A stretch of DNA of 64,000 nt from Tellurirhabdus bombi (GCF_021484805.1 NZ_CP090557.1:3236001-3300000), one strand, 5' to 3'. Positions 53,350 to 63,306 are shown, numbered from the stretch's first letter. Program-made: numbers and translations. Notes: generated by a model not told the origin, from the sequence alone.

Positions 53350-54492
53350 ATGCAACGGAGAACATTTGTCAAAAATACAGGCTTACTGGCGGCAGCCGTT
53401 GGTGCTTCTGGCCCAGCGGTATTGGCCGGTGCCGAACCGAAAGCGAAAAATAAACTGCCTAAATGGAAAGGCTTTAATCTGCTTGATTTCTTTGTACCCA
53501 ACCCCTCGGCAGGCCGACGAGCCACGCAGGAAGAAGAGCTGAAATGGATACGGGACTGGGGTTTTGATTTTGTGCGTATACCAATGGCGTATCCAGTCTA
53601 CGTCAAATTTGATCGCAGCCGGAACATTACCCCCGAAGAAATCTACCAAATTGACGAACGGGGCGTGGAGCGAATCGATAAGCTGGTACACATGGCCCAC
53701 AAAGCTGGCTTGCACGTTAGTTTGAACCTGCACCGCGCGCCGGGATACTGCATCAACGCGGGCTTTCACGAACCGTATAACCTTTGGATGGACCAGGCGG
53801 CGCAGGATGCCTTTAACTTTCACTGGGCGATGTGGGCAAAACGGTACAAAAACGTTTCGTCCGACAAAATCAGCTTTGATCTGCTGAATGAACCCAGCAT
53901 GCGGGCCGACATGAACGACCAGCATTCCAAACATAGTTCGGTGCCGGGCGATGTCTACCGCAAAGTGGCGAAAGCAGCGGCGGAAGCCATCCGGCGGGAA
54001 AATCCGAAGCATCTGGTGATTGCTGATGGCAACGATGGCGGTTCCTCAGTCGTGCCCTCGCTGACCGATCTGGACATTGCGCAGAGTTGCCGGGGATACC
54101 ATCCCGGAATCATTTCGCATTACAAAGCACCTTGGGCCAACAAAGACCCCGAGAATCTACCCATTCCCAAATGGCCGGGACAAGTTGGCGATAAATACCT
54201 GAGTCGTGCCATGCTCGAAACGTTCTACCAGCCGTGGATTGAGCTAGTCAATAAAGGCGTTGGCGTGCACTGTGGCGAGTGCGGGTGCTGGAACAAAACC
54301 CCACACGATGTTTTTCTGGCCTGGTTTGGCGATGTTTTGGATATTCTGTCGAGCAACGGAATCGGATTTGCCCTCTGGGAGTTTATCGGCGATTTCGGAA
54401 TTCTAGATTCCAAGCGGGCCGACGTTGCCTATGAAGATTGGCACGGGCATAAACTGGACCGAAAGCTACTAACCTTATTGCAAAAGTATTGA
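53350..54492 (+). CDS. Exported glycoside hydrolase family 5 protein (cellulase-like)
   Basis: The 380-residue protein has a Tat-like leader (MQRRTFVKNTGLLAAAVGAS). Its GH5 TIM barrel carries the acid/base E181 in FDLLNEPS and the nucleophile E310 in HCGECGCW. The strand-end motif DFVRIPMAYPVY and GLHVSLNLHRAPGYC also fit GH5. The family hydrolyses beta-1,4- and beta-1,3-glucans, mannans and related chains. Its stop overlaps the start of the truC gene by one base, so the two are co-transcribed. Confidence 0.9.
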   Translation: MQRRTFVKNTGLLAAAVGASGPAVLAGAEPKAKNKLPKWKGFNLLDFFVPNPSAGRRATQEEELKWIRDWGFDFVRIPMAYPVYVKFDRSRNITPEEIYQIDERGVERIDKLVHMAHKAGLHVSLNLHRAPGYCINAGFHEPYNLWMDQAAQDAFNFHWAMWAKRYKNVSSDKISFDLLNEPSMRADMNDQHSKHSSVPGDVYRKVAKAAAEAIRRENPKHLVIADGNDGGSSVVPSLTDLDIAQSCRGYHPGIISHYKAPWANKDPENLPIPKWPGQVGDKYLSRAMLETFYQPWIELVNKGVGVHCGECGCWNKTPHDVFLAWFGDVLDILSSNGIGFALWEFIGDFGILDSKRADVAYEDWHGHKLDRKLLTLLQKY

Positions 54493-55232
54493 TGGAAGAA
54501 CGGCCCGTGTCTGAAGAAAAACAGGATTATTTGCCACTAAGTCTGGTGTATCAGTCACCGGACTTAGTGGCTATCAATAAGCCGCACGGTTTGCTGGTAC
54601 ACCGGTCGCCCATTGCGAGTGATGCCAGCGAATTTGCGGTGCAGCTCCTGCGCGATCAGTTGGGCCAGCGGGTTTATCCGGTGCATCGTCTGGATCGAAA
54701 AACGGGCGGTGTACTTCTTTTTGCGCTGGACGAAGCGATGAACGCGACCATGCAAACCCTGTTCATGGACGGGGGCGTGCAGAAAACGTACCTGGCCATT
54801 GTGCGGGGCTATACAGACGATTACCAGGAAATCGATTACCCGCTCCGGCGCGACGATGGGGTGGTGCAGGACGCTTTTACGGTCTTGAAAACGCTGCGGC
54901 GTACGGAAGTACCCTTGCCGCTCGGCAAGCACGAAACATCGCGGTATTCGCTCGTTGAACTTACCCCGACAACCGGGCGCATGCACCAGCTTCGGAAGCA
55001 CATGGCGCATATTTTTCATCCGATTATTGGGGATCGTCCGCACGGGTGTAATAAGCAGAACCGACTTTTTAAAGGCCGTTTTGGGATGGATACGATGCTG
55101 CTACATGCCACTCAGATTCAGTTTCAGCACCCCCGTACGGCGGAAAAGATAACCATTACGGCACCTTTACAGCTAGAATTTGAGCGGATGCTGGAAATGC
55201 TTTTCGAGGACAAAATGGCCAAATTAGCTTGA
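54492..55232 (+). CDS. truC: tRNA pseudouridine synthase TruC-like
   Basis: The start is the ATG at 54492, overlapping the GH5 stop in TGATG. A TTG three bases earlier is less likely. The 246-residue protein is an RluA-type pseudouridine synthase with catalytic D68 in HRLDRKTGG and the conserved GRMHQLRKHMAH helix. It matches TruC, which converts U65 in the T-arm of certain tRNAs. Placement after a secreted glycosidase is unexpected for a tRNA gene and probably only shares a promoter. Confidence 0.9.
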   Translation: MEERPVSEEKQDYLPLSLVYQSPDLVAINKPHGLLVHRSPIASDASEFAVQLLRDQLGQRVYPVHRLDRKTGGVLLFALDEAMNATMQTLFMDGGVQKTYLAIVRGYTDDYQEIDYPLRRDDGVVQDAFTVLKTLRRTEVPLPLGKHETSRYSLVELTPTTGRMHQLRKHMAHIFHPIIGDRPHGCNKQNRLFKGRFGMDTMLLHATQIQFQHPRTAEKITITAPLQLEFERMLEMLFEDKMAKLA

Positions 55233-55239
55233 AAGAGCG

Positions 55240-55257
55240 CTCAAATCCGGATTTGAG
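55240..55257. repeat. Perfect 18-base palindrome between truC and the serine hydrolase gene
   Basis: CTCAAATCCGGATTTGAG is a perfect palindrome with no loop. It lies eight bases after the truC stop and 49 bases before the next start. It could be an operator or an intrinsic hairpin; there is no T-run. Confidence 0.5.
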
Positions 55258-55305
55258 TAGCTTATAGAGGCCATAAACGCTTGGTTTAGGTTAAAAACAA
55301 AAACC

Positions 55306-56688
55306 ATGCAAACCGTTATAAGTTTCCTGCTCCTGTTAGCTACCCTTGCTGCGCCCGTTCAGGTTTGGGCGCAGCAAAAGACTAGTTCGAAAACAACCGC
55401 CGAAAAAGTAGAGGAATACCTAACAAAATGCGCCAAGTTACAGCGCTTCAACGGCACAGTGCTAGCCGCGCGGAAAGGAACGATACTACTGAAGAAAGGG
55501 TATGGCTGGCGAAATGTCAGTAAAAAAATCCCCAACGATACCAACAGCATCTATCAACTAGGCTCGATTACCAAAACGTTTACGGGTGCCGTTATTCTAA
55601 AATTGCAGGAAGAAAACAAGCTGTCGCTGAAAGACAAGCTGCACAAGTTCTTTCCCGATTATCCCAACGGAGACAAGATTACGCTGGAGCAGTTATTTTA
55701 TCATACCTCCGGGATCTATGATTTCAAGTCAATTTTATACGGTCCGGATAGCGCTAAGGTAACCAGGCCGGTTTCGAAAGCGTGGGTGTTAGCCCAATTT
55801 AAGGACAAGCCGCTGAGGGCGGAGCCGGGAACGGCGGTCAACTATACCAATTCCGGTTATTTTCTATTGGGTTTAATTGTTGAGAAAGTAACCGGTAAAC
55901 CCTTTGAAACGGTCGTGCGGGAGCGATTTCTGAAACCATTGCGGCTGACGAAGACCGGCTTTGATCTGATCAATCTGAAAAATAGCGGAAAAACCACGGG
56001 CTATATTTTCTGGAAAGATTCGGTACTAGTAGAAACGCCAGCTGTCGATTCGACGGTTGCCTACGCGGCGGGTGGCATGTACAGCACAGTAGACGATTTA
56101 TACCGCTGGTCGCGCGTGGTGCAAAACCGGACAATGCTGAAACCAGAAACCTGGGACTCGGCGCTGACACCACCAAACCAGGGAGCCTGGGGCTACGGAT
56201 GGGGCGTTAGTTATTTTAACGAAGGGAAAAAGCTGATTTTTCAGAACGGAAATATTCCGGGTTTTGCCACTTTTTACATACAGGTCCCCGAAGATGATGT
56301 GGTCATTATTCTACTTTGCAATGTAGACGATACGTCGGATCTCACTTCCCTAGAACCCATCGCAACCGATCTTTTGAAAATCATGTATAACATGCCGTAT
56401 CAACTACCAGTTGAACGTAAAGCAGTAGCCGTTGACGAAAGCGTGCTGCGGCAATATGTAGGCACGTATCGCCTGGACGCAGAACGGACAATAGCAGTGA
56501 CGCTTGAGGCAAGTAAGCTTTTTTTACAGGTTACGGGCCAGCCCAAGTTTGAAATGTTTGCCGAAAACGAAACGAATTTCTTCCTGAAAGTTATTGATGT
56601 ACAGCTTACGTTTGACAAAGACGCTGGTGGGAAGGTGTCGCAACTGGTGGTGCATCAAAATGGCGACCATGTTGCCAAACGGCTTTAA
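55306..56688 (+). CDS. Exported serine hydrolase, class C beta-lactamase family
   Basis: The 460-residue product has a signal peptide (VISFLLLLATLAAPVQVWAQ). A penicillin-binding fold carries S87 in the SITK motif and the YTN motif (Y180-T-N182), with a later NGNIPGF that stands in place of the KTG-type strand. A C-terminal beta-rich domain (about 380-460) matches the DUF3471 type. These proteins are carboxypeptidases, esterases or beta-lactamases of the periplasm; ampicillin resistance is not implied. No regulator is adjacent. Confidence 0.88.
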   Translation: MQTVISFLLLLATLAAPVQVWAQQKTSSKTTAEKVEEYLTKCAKLQRFNGTVLAARKGTILLKKGYGWRNVSKKIPNDTNSIYQLGSITKTFTGAVILKLQEENKLSLKDKLHKFFPDYPNGDKITLEQLFYHTSGIYDFKSILYGPDSAKVTRPVSKAWVLAQFKDKPLRAEPGTAVNYTNSGYFLLGLIVEKVTGKPFETVVRERFLKPLRLTKTGFDLINLKNSGKTTGYIFWKDSVLVETPAVDSTVAYAAGGMYSTVDDLYRWSRVVQNRTMLKPETWDSALTPPNQGAWGYGWGVSYFNEGKKLIFQNGNIPGFATFYIQVPEDDVVIILLCNVDDTSDLTSLEPIATDLLKIMYNMPYQLPVERKAVAVDESVLRQYVGTYRLDAERTIAVTLEASKLFLQVTGQPKFEMFAENETNFFLKVIDVQLTFDKDAGGKVSQLVVHQNGDHVAKRL

Positions 56689-56733
56689 CGCATATTCAAG
56701 AAAAGGATGCGATTATTGTCCAACGGGCAAAAG

Positions 56734-56761
56734 TTGGTCTGGGTCTTTGTTGCTATCTTTG
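56734..56761 (+). promoter_or_regulatory. Candidate Bacteroidota promoter (TTGG and TATCTTTG) for the TonB receptor gene
   Basis: TTGG at 56734-56737 and the -7 box TATCTTTG at 56754-56761 are 16 bases apart. The box ends 16 bases before the ATG at 56778. This is the best-formed -33/-7 pair in the window. Confidence 0.5.
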
Positions 56762-56777
56762 CACTTTCGATCAAGCA

Positions 56778-59162
56778 ATGAGACCATTCTTTACTGTAGC
56801 ATTCCTTTCCTTCATTTTATCTCTTTTTTATTTTAATAGTCTTGCTCAAACCCCCACGCAAACCATTCGCGGGGTGGTCTATGATGCCCAGCAATGGCAG
56901 CCGCTTTCGGGCGCTTCGGTTTCCCTGCGGGGGGGCACAGTGTCGGGCGTCATCACCGACGAGCAGGGACGCTTTCGCCTAACCAATGTTCCCCTTGGAC
57001 GGCATCAAGTGAGCGTGTCGTTTATTGGGTATGAGTCAACCGTTATCAACGAAGTCTTGGTGGAGTCTGGTAAGGAGCAGGTGCTGGAAATACGCTTGCA
57101 ACCCGGAGCTACCCAACTCGGTGAAGCCACCGTCAGCGGTGCCCGAACCGACCGAACCATCAGCGCGGAGCACATCACGGCGGAGCAGGTACTCCGTTTT
57201 CCGGCCACGTACCTCGATCCGGCTCGGCTGGCAACGGCCTACGCGGGCGTGGTGAACACCAACGACCAGGCAAATAACATTTCGGTGCGGGGAAATTCAC
57301 CCAATAGCCTGATCTGGCGGCTGGAAGGCGTGGAAATCGTGAACCCCAATCACCTCAGCAATGCCGGAACGATTGGCGACCGGCCAACGGCTTCGGGCGG
57401 CGGCGTGAACATTCTGAGTGCGCAGTTGCTGGGTACGACCCGATTTATGACCGGCGCTTTTTCGCCTGAATACGGCAACACTATCGGCGGAGTTATGGAT
57501 ATGGGATTGCGGCGTGGCAACAACGAAAAACACGAATTTACGGCGCAGGCGGGTCTGATCGGGCTGGATGTAGCCGCTGAAGGGCCTATTTCTAAAGCAA
57601 AGGGTTCATCGTATATCGTCAATTACCGGTATTCGTTCACTGGCTTGCTCGGCGCGATGGGCGTGTCGTTCGGCGGCGAAGACATCCGGTTTCAGGATTT
57701 ATCATTCAATCTGGTTTTTCCGACCCGTAAAGGTGGCCGGTTCACGGTGTTTGGCGTAGGGGGTACGAGCCGCAATGATTTCACGGCAAAAGCCGATTCG
57801 GAGCAGGTCGAAGACAAAGACCGGTATTCCATTTATTACAAGTCGCGGATGGGAGTGGGGGGCTTTACCTTTACGCAGCCGTTGGGCCAGCGTGGCCTCT
57901 GGAAAACAGCGTTGGTCATTTCGGCCAACCGGAACGACCGCGACCAGATTTTGGCAAGGACCAGTACTGGATTGCCCGCTTATCAATTTGATTACAACGC
58001 CAATTCCCGCAGCTCACTCTTAAATTCCTTTTCGTATCGGCTTTCAAACCGGCATCGCTTGCAGGCGGGCGTTTACCTGACTCGCTGGTACGGTGCACAG
58101 CTTTATTTGGGCGGTGATAATGCAGCCGTTAAAGACCAGAGCTTTGATGAGGTTCTAGACGAAAATCACATCAATGGCTGGCTAATTGAGCCATACGTGG
58201 ATTATCAATGGCAGCCCGTCGATCGGTTGACGATCAACGCGGGTTTGCACTACAATCATTTTACGCTGAATTCGGCGAGTCGCTCGCTGGAGCCACGGGC
58301 TTCCGTACAGTGGGAGGCGCGTCCGGGGCAGACGTTCTCGCTGGCGTACGGACTCCATAGCCAGACGCAGCAACCTGCTGTTTACCTGAGTTTCCCGGCC
58401 AATGGTACGGACAAATTAATCAGTGATCACGTAGGTTTTACCAAAGCACATCACTGGGTGTTGAACTACACACGGCAGTTGAGCGATGCCTCTTATTTCA
58501 AAGCCGAAGCATACTGGCAACAGTTGTTTGACGTGCCCGTATTGAGTCTCGGTTCGAATCAGGAAAACTACGCGGTACTGAACCAGATAAATACCGATTA
58601 CATGATTGGTAATCTGACGAATACAGGCAGTGCCCGCAATCGGGGCGTTGAATTAACGTATCAGAAATATTTGTCGAAGAGCTATTACCTACTCGCTTCC
58701 GGGTCTGTCTATAGTTCACAATACTACCGGATGACGACCAAAACGTGGTACAGTACGCGCTTCGATGGGCGGTTTACAACCAACCTGACCGGTGGAAAAG
58801 AATGGCAGCGTAAAAGCTCGGACGGGTCAAATAGCCGGATTTGGGGCGTCAATGGCCGGATCTCCTACCTCGGCGGCTTCCGGGATCGGCCTATTGATGC
58901 GGCACTGTCGGTACAGCAAGGCTATACCGTCTATAGCAGCCAAGATTACAACGTAAAACTGCCGGACTATTTCCGGACCGACCTGCGGATTTACTGGAAA
59001 AAAAGCAAAGCGCGTTACAGCCGGACGCTCTCGCTGGATCTGCAAAACCTGACGAGTGCCAAAAATGCCGCTTATTTTTATTTTGATGCCGTGCAGGGCA
59101 AAGTCGTCCGTAAAAACCAGCTGGGCTTATTGCCAATTCTGGCTTATCGCTGGGAATTTTAA
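56778..59162 (+). CDS. TonB-dependent receptor with carboxypeptidase-regulatory-like domain
   Basis: The 794-residue protein has a signal peptide (FLSFILSLFYFNSLAQ) and a carboxypeptidase-regulatory-like domain (about 28-115, GVVYDAQQWQPLSGASVSL). A plug with NISVRGNSPNSLIWRLEGVE and a beta-barrel with a terminal aromatic residue (YRWEF) complete it. It differs from the OMP_b-brl_3 receptors of this window in its plug and its barrel end. It has its own promoter candidate. No SusD partner is adjacent; the substrate is unknown. Confidence 0.9.
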   Translation: MRPFFTVAFLSFILSLFYFNSLAQTPTQTIRGVVYDAQQWQPLSGASVSLRGGTVSGVITDEQGRFRLTNVPLGRHQVSVSFIGYESTVINEVLVESGKEQVLEIRLQPGATQLGEATVSGARTDRTISAEHITAEQVLRFPATYLDPARLATAYAGVVNTNDQANNISVRGNSPNSLIWRLEGVEIVNPNHLSNAGTIGDRPTASGGGVNILSAQLLGTTRFMTGAFSPEYGNTIGGVMDMGLRRGNNEKHEFTAQAGLIGLDVAAEGPISKAKGSSYIVNYRYSFTGLLGAMGVSFGGEDIRFQDLSFNLVFPTRKGGRFTVFGVGGTSRNDFTAKADSEQVEDKDRYSIYYKSRMGVGGFTFTQPLGQRGLWKTALVISANRNDRDQILARTSTGLPAYQFDYNANSRSSLLNSFSYRLSNRHRLQAGVYLTRWYGAQLYLGGDNAAVKDQSFDEVLDENHINGWLIEPYVDYQWQPVDRLTINAGLHYNHFTLNSASRSLEPRASVQWEARPGQTFSLAYGLHSQTQQPAVYLSFPANGTDKLISDHVGFTKAHHWVLNYTRQLSDASYFKAEAYWQQLFDVPVLSLGSNQENYAVLNQINTDYMIGNLTNTGSARNRGVELTYQKYLSKSYYLLASGSVYSSQYYRMTTKTWYSTRFDGRFTTNLTGGKEWQRKSSDGSNSRIWGVNGRISYLGGFRDRPIDAALSVQQGYTVYSSQDYNVKLPDYFRTDLRIYWKKSKARYSRTLSLDLQNLTSAKNAAYFYFDAVQGKVVRKNQLGLLPILAYRWEF

Positions 59163-59332
59163 ACCAAGAGGGGCTTAATAAATAAGTTGCGCCCGGGCAA
59201 ATACCAATTTGTCCGGGCGTTTCTGCGTGCAAAGCGAACAATACTGGGGTGGTTTTGCCAAAGAAGTGCGTTAACTTACGCGATTATTAGCCAAATTTGC
59301 CGTTGAATCTTCCGTTAAACTCAAGCCATTCA

Positions 59333-59728
59333 ATGAAAGAACAATCACGCAGAGCATTTGTGAAAAGTAGCGTTGTGGCCGGACTAGGCGCTAGCCTTCC
59401 CGTTAGCGCAGCGAAAACCCTGTTTGTCCACCACGTTTATTTTTACCTGAAAAATCCCAATAGCGCCGACGACAAGGCAAAATTACTAGAAGGATTAAAC
59501 AAACTGGCCAAAGTACCAACGATCAAATTTGTCCATATTGGAACGCCCGCTACGACTAACCGGGACGTGATTGTGCGGGATTACTCCATTTCCTGGCTGT
59601 GTTTTTTCGATAGCCTGGAAGAGGAAGAAGTATACCAGAAACACCCGATCCACCTTAAATTCGTAAAGGATTATTCGTCACTTTGGGAGAAGGTGGCCGT
59701 TTATGATTCGGTGGGGCCGAAGCGGTAG
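59333..59728 (+). CDS. Dabb (stress-responsive A/B barrel) domain protein with Tat signal
   Basis: I use the ATG at 59333 (MKEQSRRAFVKSSVVAGLGA), a Tat-type leader; an upstream TTG would precede it by 12 residues. The 131-residue protein contains one Dabb domain with the strand-helix pattern LFVHHVYFYLKNPNSADDKA and HPIHLKFVKDYSSLWEKV. Most family members are cytosolic dimers of unknown or stress-related role, so the export signal is of interest. A terminator follows. Confidence 0.85.
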   Translation: MKEQSRRAFVKSSVVAGLGASLPVSAAKTLFVHHVYFYLKNPNSADDKAKLLEGLNKLAKVPTIKFVHIGTPATTNRDVIVRDYSISWLCFFDSLEEEEVYQKHPIHLKFVKDYSSLWEKVAVYDSVGPKR

Positions 59729-59759
59729 GCTCCTGCCTTTGCGTCGGAAATAAAAAGTC

Positions 59760-59804
59760 AGTCTGAGTAAGCCTTGTCCATGGAAGGCTTACTCAGACTT
59801 TTTT
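59760..59804 (+). terminator. Strong terminator after the Dabb gene
   Basis: A 16-base perfect stem (AGTCTGAGTAAGCCTT / AAGGCTTACTCAGACT) with an 8-base loop is followed by a run of T residues. Confidence 0.9.
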
Positions 59805-59956
59805 GCTTTAACGGGATAAACAACTCAATTTTAGGTACATTTCAGACGCTACTCCTGGCAGTTTAACCATTCAATCAGTCAGTTGAGATAGTATGAGGTG
59901 GAAGAGAAAGGGATAAGGCGGTATTTTGTCGGGATCACTTCCCTTCATTAACTGCG

Positions 59957-60829
59957 ATGCATTTCCTACTCACACTTTGGTTTACTTCCCTGCTGGCAGG
60001 GCCTACGCCGTTAAAAGACAAACCCCGCACCGTCCAGGCCGATTACGAAAAACTGGTCGCCGCCGAACGAAACTTCGCCCAATCCGCCCTTGATTTGGGT
60101 CTACGCGAGGCCTTTGTCGCGAATCTGGATGAAAATTCGGTTGTCTTCCAGAATCAGTTTCTGCCCGGAAAAGCTACCTACCAAAAGCAGCCAGCTTCAT
60201 CGGGGAAGCTAACCTGGCGTCCAAATTACGCGGAAATCGCTGCATCGGGAACGCTGGGCTATACCACCGGTCCCTTTGAATTTCGGGCCAAATCGTCGGA
60301 CGAAGCACCGGTTGCCTACGGCCAATATACCAGCGTTTGGCACAAAACACCCAGCGGCGAATGGAAAGCCCTGATTGACTTTGGATGCACCCACGCCAAA
60401 CCCACCGGGCTAATTTCTGAGCTGAAGTCACCCACGCAATTCGCTGTTAAGTCTCTCGCTGCGCTGGATACATCGGTGATAAATAAAGAGTTGATGCAGA
60501 CTGAAATGATGTTTGCGCAGATCGCCCGCACCCAAAACCTGCGGGATGCCTATGCCCGGGTCTTACCGGCCAGTGATTCCGTCCGTTTGTTGCGCGAAGG
60601 GTCGGTTGTCTATGAAGGAGCCGCTGCCAGAAAGCTGGTCGAAGCCGCAGCCCATCAGGTAGAGTACCAGCCGATTCAGGCCATTACGGCGCCTTCGGGG
60701 GATTTTGGGTATACATATGGTTACGCCATGTTCAAACAAAACAGACAGGGTTACCTGCGCATCTGGCGAAAACGGGCCGGAAGCTGGCAACTGGCGCACG
60801 AAGTTTTGTCGGTCAAACTCAGTTCGTAA
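59957..60829 (+). CDS. Exported tandem NTF2-like (SnoaL/DUF4440) protein
   Basis: The 290-residue protein has an N-terminal signal-like hydrophobic segment (MHFLLTLWFTSLLAG). Two NTF2-like domains follow, at about 28-155 and 165-288. The second repeats the pattern of the first (AERNFAQSALDLGLREAFV against TEMMFAQIARTQNLRDAYA). Such cone-shaped domains bind small ligands or catalyse simple reactions, but no active site can be assigned. The following TonB receptor gene starts 14 bases after its stop, so they are co-transcribed. Confidence 0.8.
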   Translation: MHFLLTLWFTSLLAGPTPLKDKPRTVQADYEKLVAAERNFAQSALDLGLREAFVANLDENSVVFQNQFLPGKATYQKQPASSGKLTWRPNYAEIAASGTLGYTTGPFEFRAKSSDEAPVAYGQYTSVWHKTPSGEWKALIDFGCTHAKPTGLISELKSPTQFAVKSLAALDTSVINKELMQTEMMFAQIARTQNLRDAYARVLPASDSVRLLREGSVVYEGAAARKLVEAAAHQVEYQPIQAITAPSGDFGYTYGYAMFKQNRQGYLRIWRKRAGSWQLAHEVLSVKLSS

Positions 60830-60843
60830 CCAACAAATAAGGC

Positions 60844-63306
60844 ATGAAACTTTTATGGATCGTACTGTTGCTGGCCGTTTCATCGCACTTGCTGGCCCAG
60901 ACTACCAACGCGGTGACCGGCCTGGTACAGGACCAGCAGGGAAAACCGCTGGAACTGGCGACTATTTTGCTACTTAAGGCGGTAGATTCAAGTCTGGTAA
61001 AAGGAGCGGTAAGTGATGCACAGGGACGTTATCATTTTGAAGCAGTTGCGCCGGGTTCGTACCGGGTAGCGGTTTCGTCAATCGGTTATCAAAAAGCCTA
61101 TTCGGCGATTTTCGCAATCGAAACAAACGCTACGGAATCGCATACGCTGCCACCACTGATAGCTAAGGACGAATCGCAGCAATTAGCCCACGTCACGGTA
61201 AAAGGACAAAAACCTTTTATTGAGCAGCAGCTGGATAAAACCGTTCTAAACGTCGAAAATAGCCTTGTGGCGAGTGGCGGATCGGCCCTGGAAATTCTGG
61301 AAAAAGCCCCTGGCGTGGTCGTGGATGCGCAGGCGGAGCGGATTAGCCTGAAAGGACGGGAAAACGTGCTGGTAATGCTGGACGGGAAACCTACCTACCT
61401 GAGTCCAACGGAAGTGCTGGATTTGTTACGCAATACTCCCAGTAATAACGTCGAAACAATTGAGCTCATCAGCAATCCTTCATTGCGGTACGATGCGGCG
61501 GGAACGGCGGGGATTATCAATATTAGGCTCAAACGCAACAAATCACCCCAGCCGCTCAACGGCAACGTGACCGCCGGACTGGGCTACGGTCGTTTTCCGA
61601 AATACAACGCCGGATTGACTTTGAATGCCCGCCCAGGGCGGTGGAGTTTGTTCGGTAATTACACCCTCGACCAGCGCGACTACTGGCTGGTGGCCAACAT
61701 CGACCGCCGTTTGGACCAGGCCGTTCCACCCACGTTGATCCGGCAGGATAGCTACCGCCCGGCGCAGAACCAGAGCCACAACGTTCGGTTTGGAGCTGAT
61801 TATACACTCGGGAAACGAAGCACGGTAGGCGTGTTGCTCAATGGCCTGTATGGGCGAGGCAAATCACAGGGCGGTACGGAAACGAAAATTTACGCGGCCA
61901 ATCAACTAACGGCTTCGGAGCCAACCACCAACGACAACCACCGAACCACGGATCGGCTGGCGGCAAACCTGACATTCCGGCACCAGTTTGATTCAACCCG
62001 CCGGGGTGGCGAAGGGCAGGAATTGCTCGTTGACATGGATTATTCGGATGCGTCATTTATACCCAATGATCAATTCATGACGCGTTATTTTGATGCTCAG
62101 GGAAGAGAAGCGGAGCTGCGTTATTTTCAACAACTCAACAGTACCGCCAAGTCAATTATTCGGGCGGCCAAGGCCGATTACATCTACCCATTTGATAAAC
62201 GAACGACGTTTGAGGTCGGCTGGAAAAGCAGTTTTGTTTCCCTGAGTAATGATTTGCGGGTAAATACTGGCCGTGCCGGATCAGAGCAAGCCATTCCCTG
62301 GCGGGTGGATAGCAGCCGAAGCAACCAGTTTGCGTATCAGGAAAATATCCACGCCGCTTACTTAACGGGGCGCCGTATGTGGGGACCGTGGACGTTGCAG
62401 CTAGGCGTTCGGGCGGAAATGACGCAAACCGAGGCCTATTCAGTGACGGCCAACACCAGGGTAGAGCGTTCCTACCTGAATGTCTTTCCAAGTATTTTTC
62501 TGACGCGAACTCTGGGGGAGAAGCATAAATTCCAGTACTCGTTTAGCCAGCGCATTGATCGACCCATCTATAATGCGCTGAATCCCTTTATTCGGGTTAT
62601 CAATCCGTATGCCTACCAGCAGGGAAATCCGTACCTCAAGCCGCAGTACACCGATGCTTTTCAGGTAGGGTACAGCTACAAGGAAGAAACGACGATCAGT
62701 TTTGGGTATAACCGCACCAGAGACGTTATTGCTGACATCAATGTGCAGGATGATGCAACGGGCGTAACCCAAATTACGTATGCGAATCTTGCGCAGCTAA
62801 CCAACATGAGCTTAAATCTGAGCGCACCTTTCCGGTTCAATCGTTGGTGGAGTTCCCGCCAGGCGGCTAGTATTTTCCATAACCGCTACCAGGCTGAAAT
62901 AGGCGGCACGGCTTTCGAACTAGGCCAGCTATCAACAACGCTATCGAGTACGCATTCGTTTGTGTTACCCTATGGCCTAACTGCCGAAGCGGTGGCTTCG
63001 TATAATTCGCCTTATGTTTTCAGCCAGAACCGAATCCGGGCTTTTGGGCAGTTGAGCATTGGGCTACAGAAAAATCTTTGGAAAAAGCGAGCCGTCCTGC
63101 GTTTCAACTGGAGCGATTTATTGCAGACCCAACGCTTTTGGGGAACGCTGCGGTTCCAGAACATGGACTTTCGCTACGCGACGTACGGGGAAACCCGCAT
63201 CGCCCGCCTGACTTTTACGTATAATTTTGGAAACCGGGAGCTGAAGACCAACAACAGCAACCGCCGGACAGTTTCCGACGACGAGCAACGCCGAATGGGT
63301 CAGTAG
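60844..63306 (+). CDS. TonB-dependent receptor, outer membrane beta-barrel family
   Basis: The 820-residue product has a signal peptide (MKLLWIVLLLAVSSHLLAQ) and a carboxypeptidase-regulatory-like domain (about 23-115). A plug with ETIELISNPSLRYDAAGTAG and a barrel ending in a hydrophilic Asn/Arg tail complete it. It belongs to the same family as the receptors at 64 and 26392, but its sequence is more divergent. It is probably co-transcribed with the NTF2-like gene upstream. No partner suggests a substrate. Confidence 0.9.
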   Translation: MKLLWIVLLLAVSSHLLAQTTNAVTGLVQDQQGKPLELATILLLKAVDSSLVKGAVSDAQGRYHFEAVAPGSYRVAVSSIGYQKAYSAIFAIETNATESHTLPPLIAKDESQQLAHVTVKGQKPFIEQQLDKTVLNVENSLVASGGSALEILEKAPGVVVDAQAERISLKGRENVLVMLDGKPTYLSPTEVLDLLRNTPSNNVETIELISNPSLRYDAAGTAGIINIRLKRNKSPQPLNGNVTAGLGYGRFPKYNAGLTLNARPGRWSLFGNYTLDQRDYWLVANIDRRLDQAVPPTLIRQDSYRPAQNQSHNVRFGADYTLGKRSTVGVLLNGLYGRGKSQGGTETKIYAANQLTASEPTTNDNHRTTDRLAANLTFRHQFDSTRRGGEGQELLVDMDYSDASFIPNDQFMTRYFDAQGREAELRYFQQLNSTAKSIIRAAKADYIYPFDKRTTFEVGWKSSFVSLSNDLRVNTGRAGSEQAIPWRVDSSRSNQFAYQENIHAAYLTGRRMWGPWTLQLGVRAEMTQTEAYSVTANTRVERSYLNVFPSIFLTRTLGEKHKFQYSFSQRIDRPIYNALNPFIRVINPYAYQQGNPYLKPQYTDAFQVGYSYKEETTISFGYNRTRDVIADINVQDDATGVTQITYANLAQLTNMSLNLSAPFRFNRWWSSRQAASIFHNRYQAEIGGTAFELGQLSTTLSSTHSFVLPYGLTAEAVASYNSPYVFSQNRIRAFGQLSIGLQKNLWKKRAVLRFNWSDLLQTQRFWGTLRFQNMDFRYATYGETRIARLTFTYNFGNRELKTNNSNRRTVSDDEQRRMGQ

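Noticed and set aside
55306-56688. Beta-lactamase with antibiotic resistance role
   Set aside because: The SxxK and YxN motifs are shared by many esterases and carboxypeptidases, and a C-terminal DUF3471-like domain plus lack of an ampR-like regulator argue against this.
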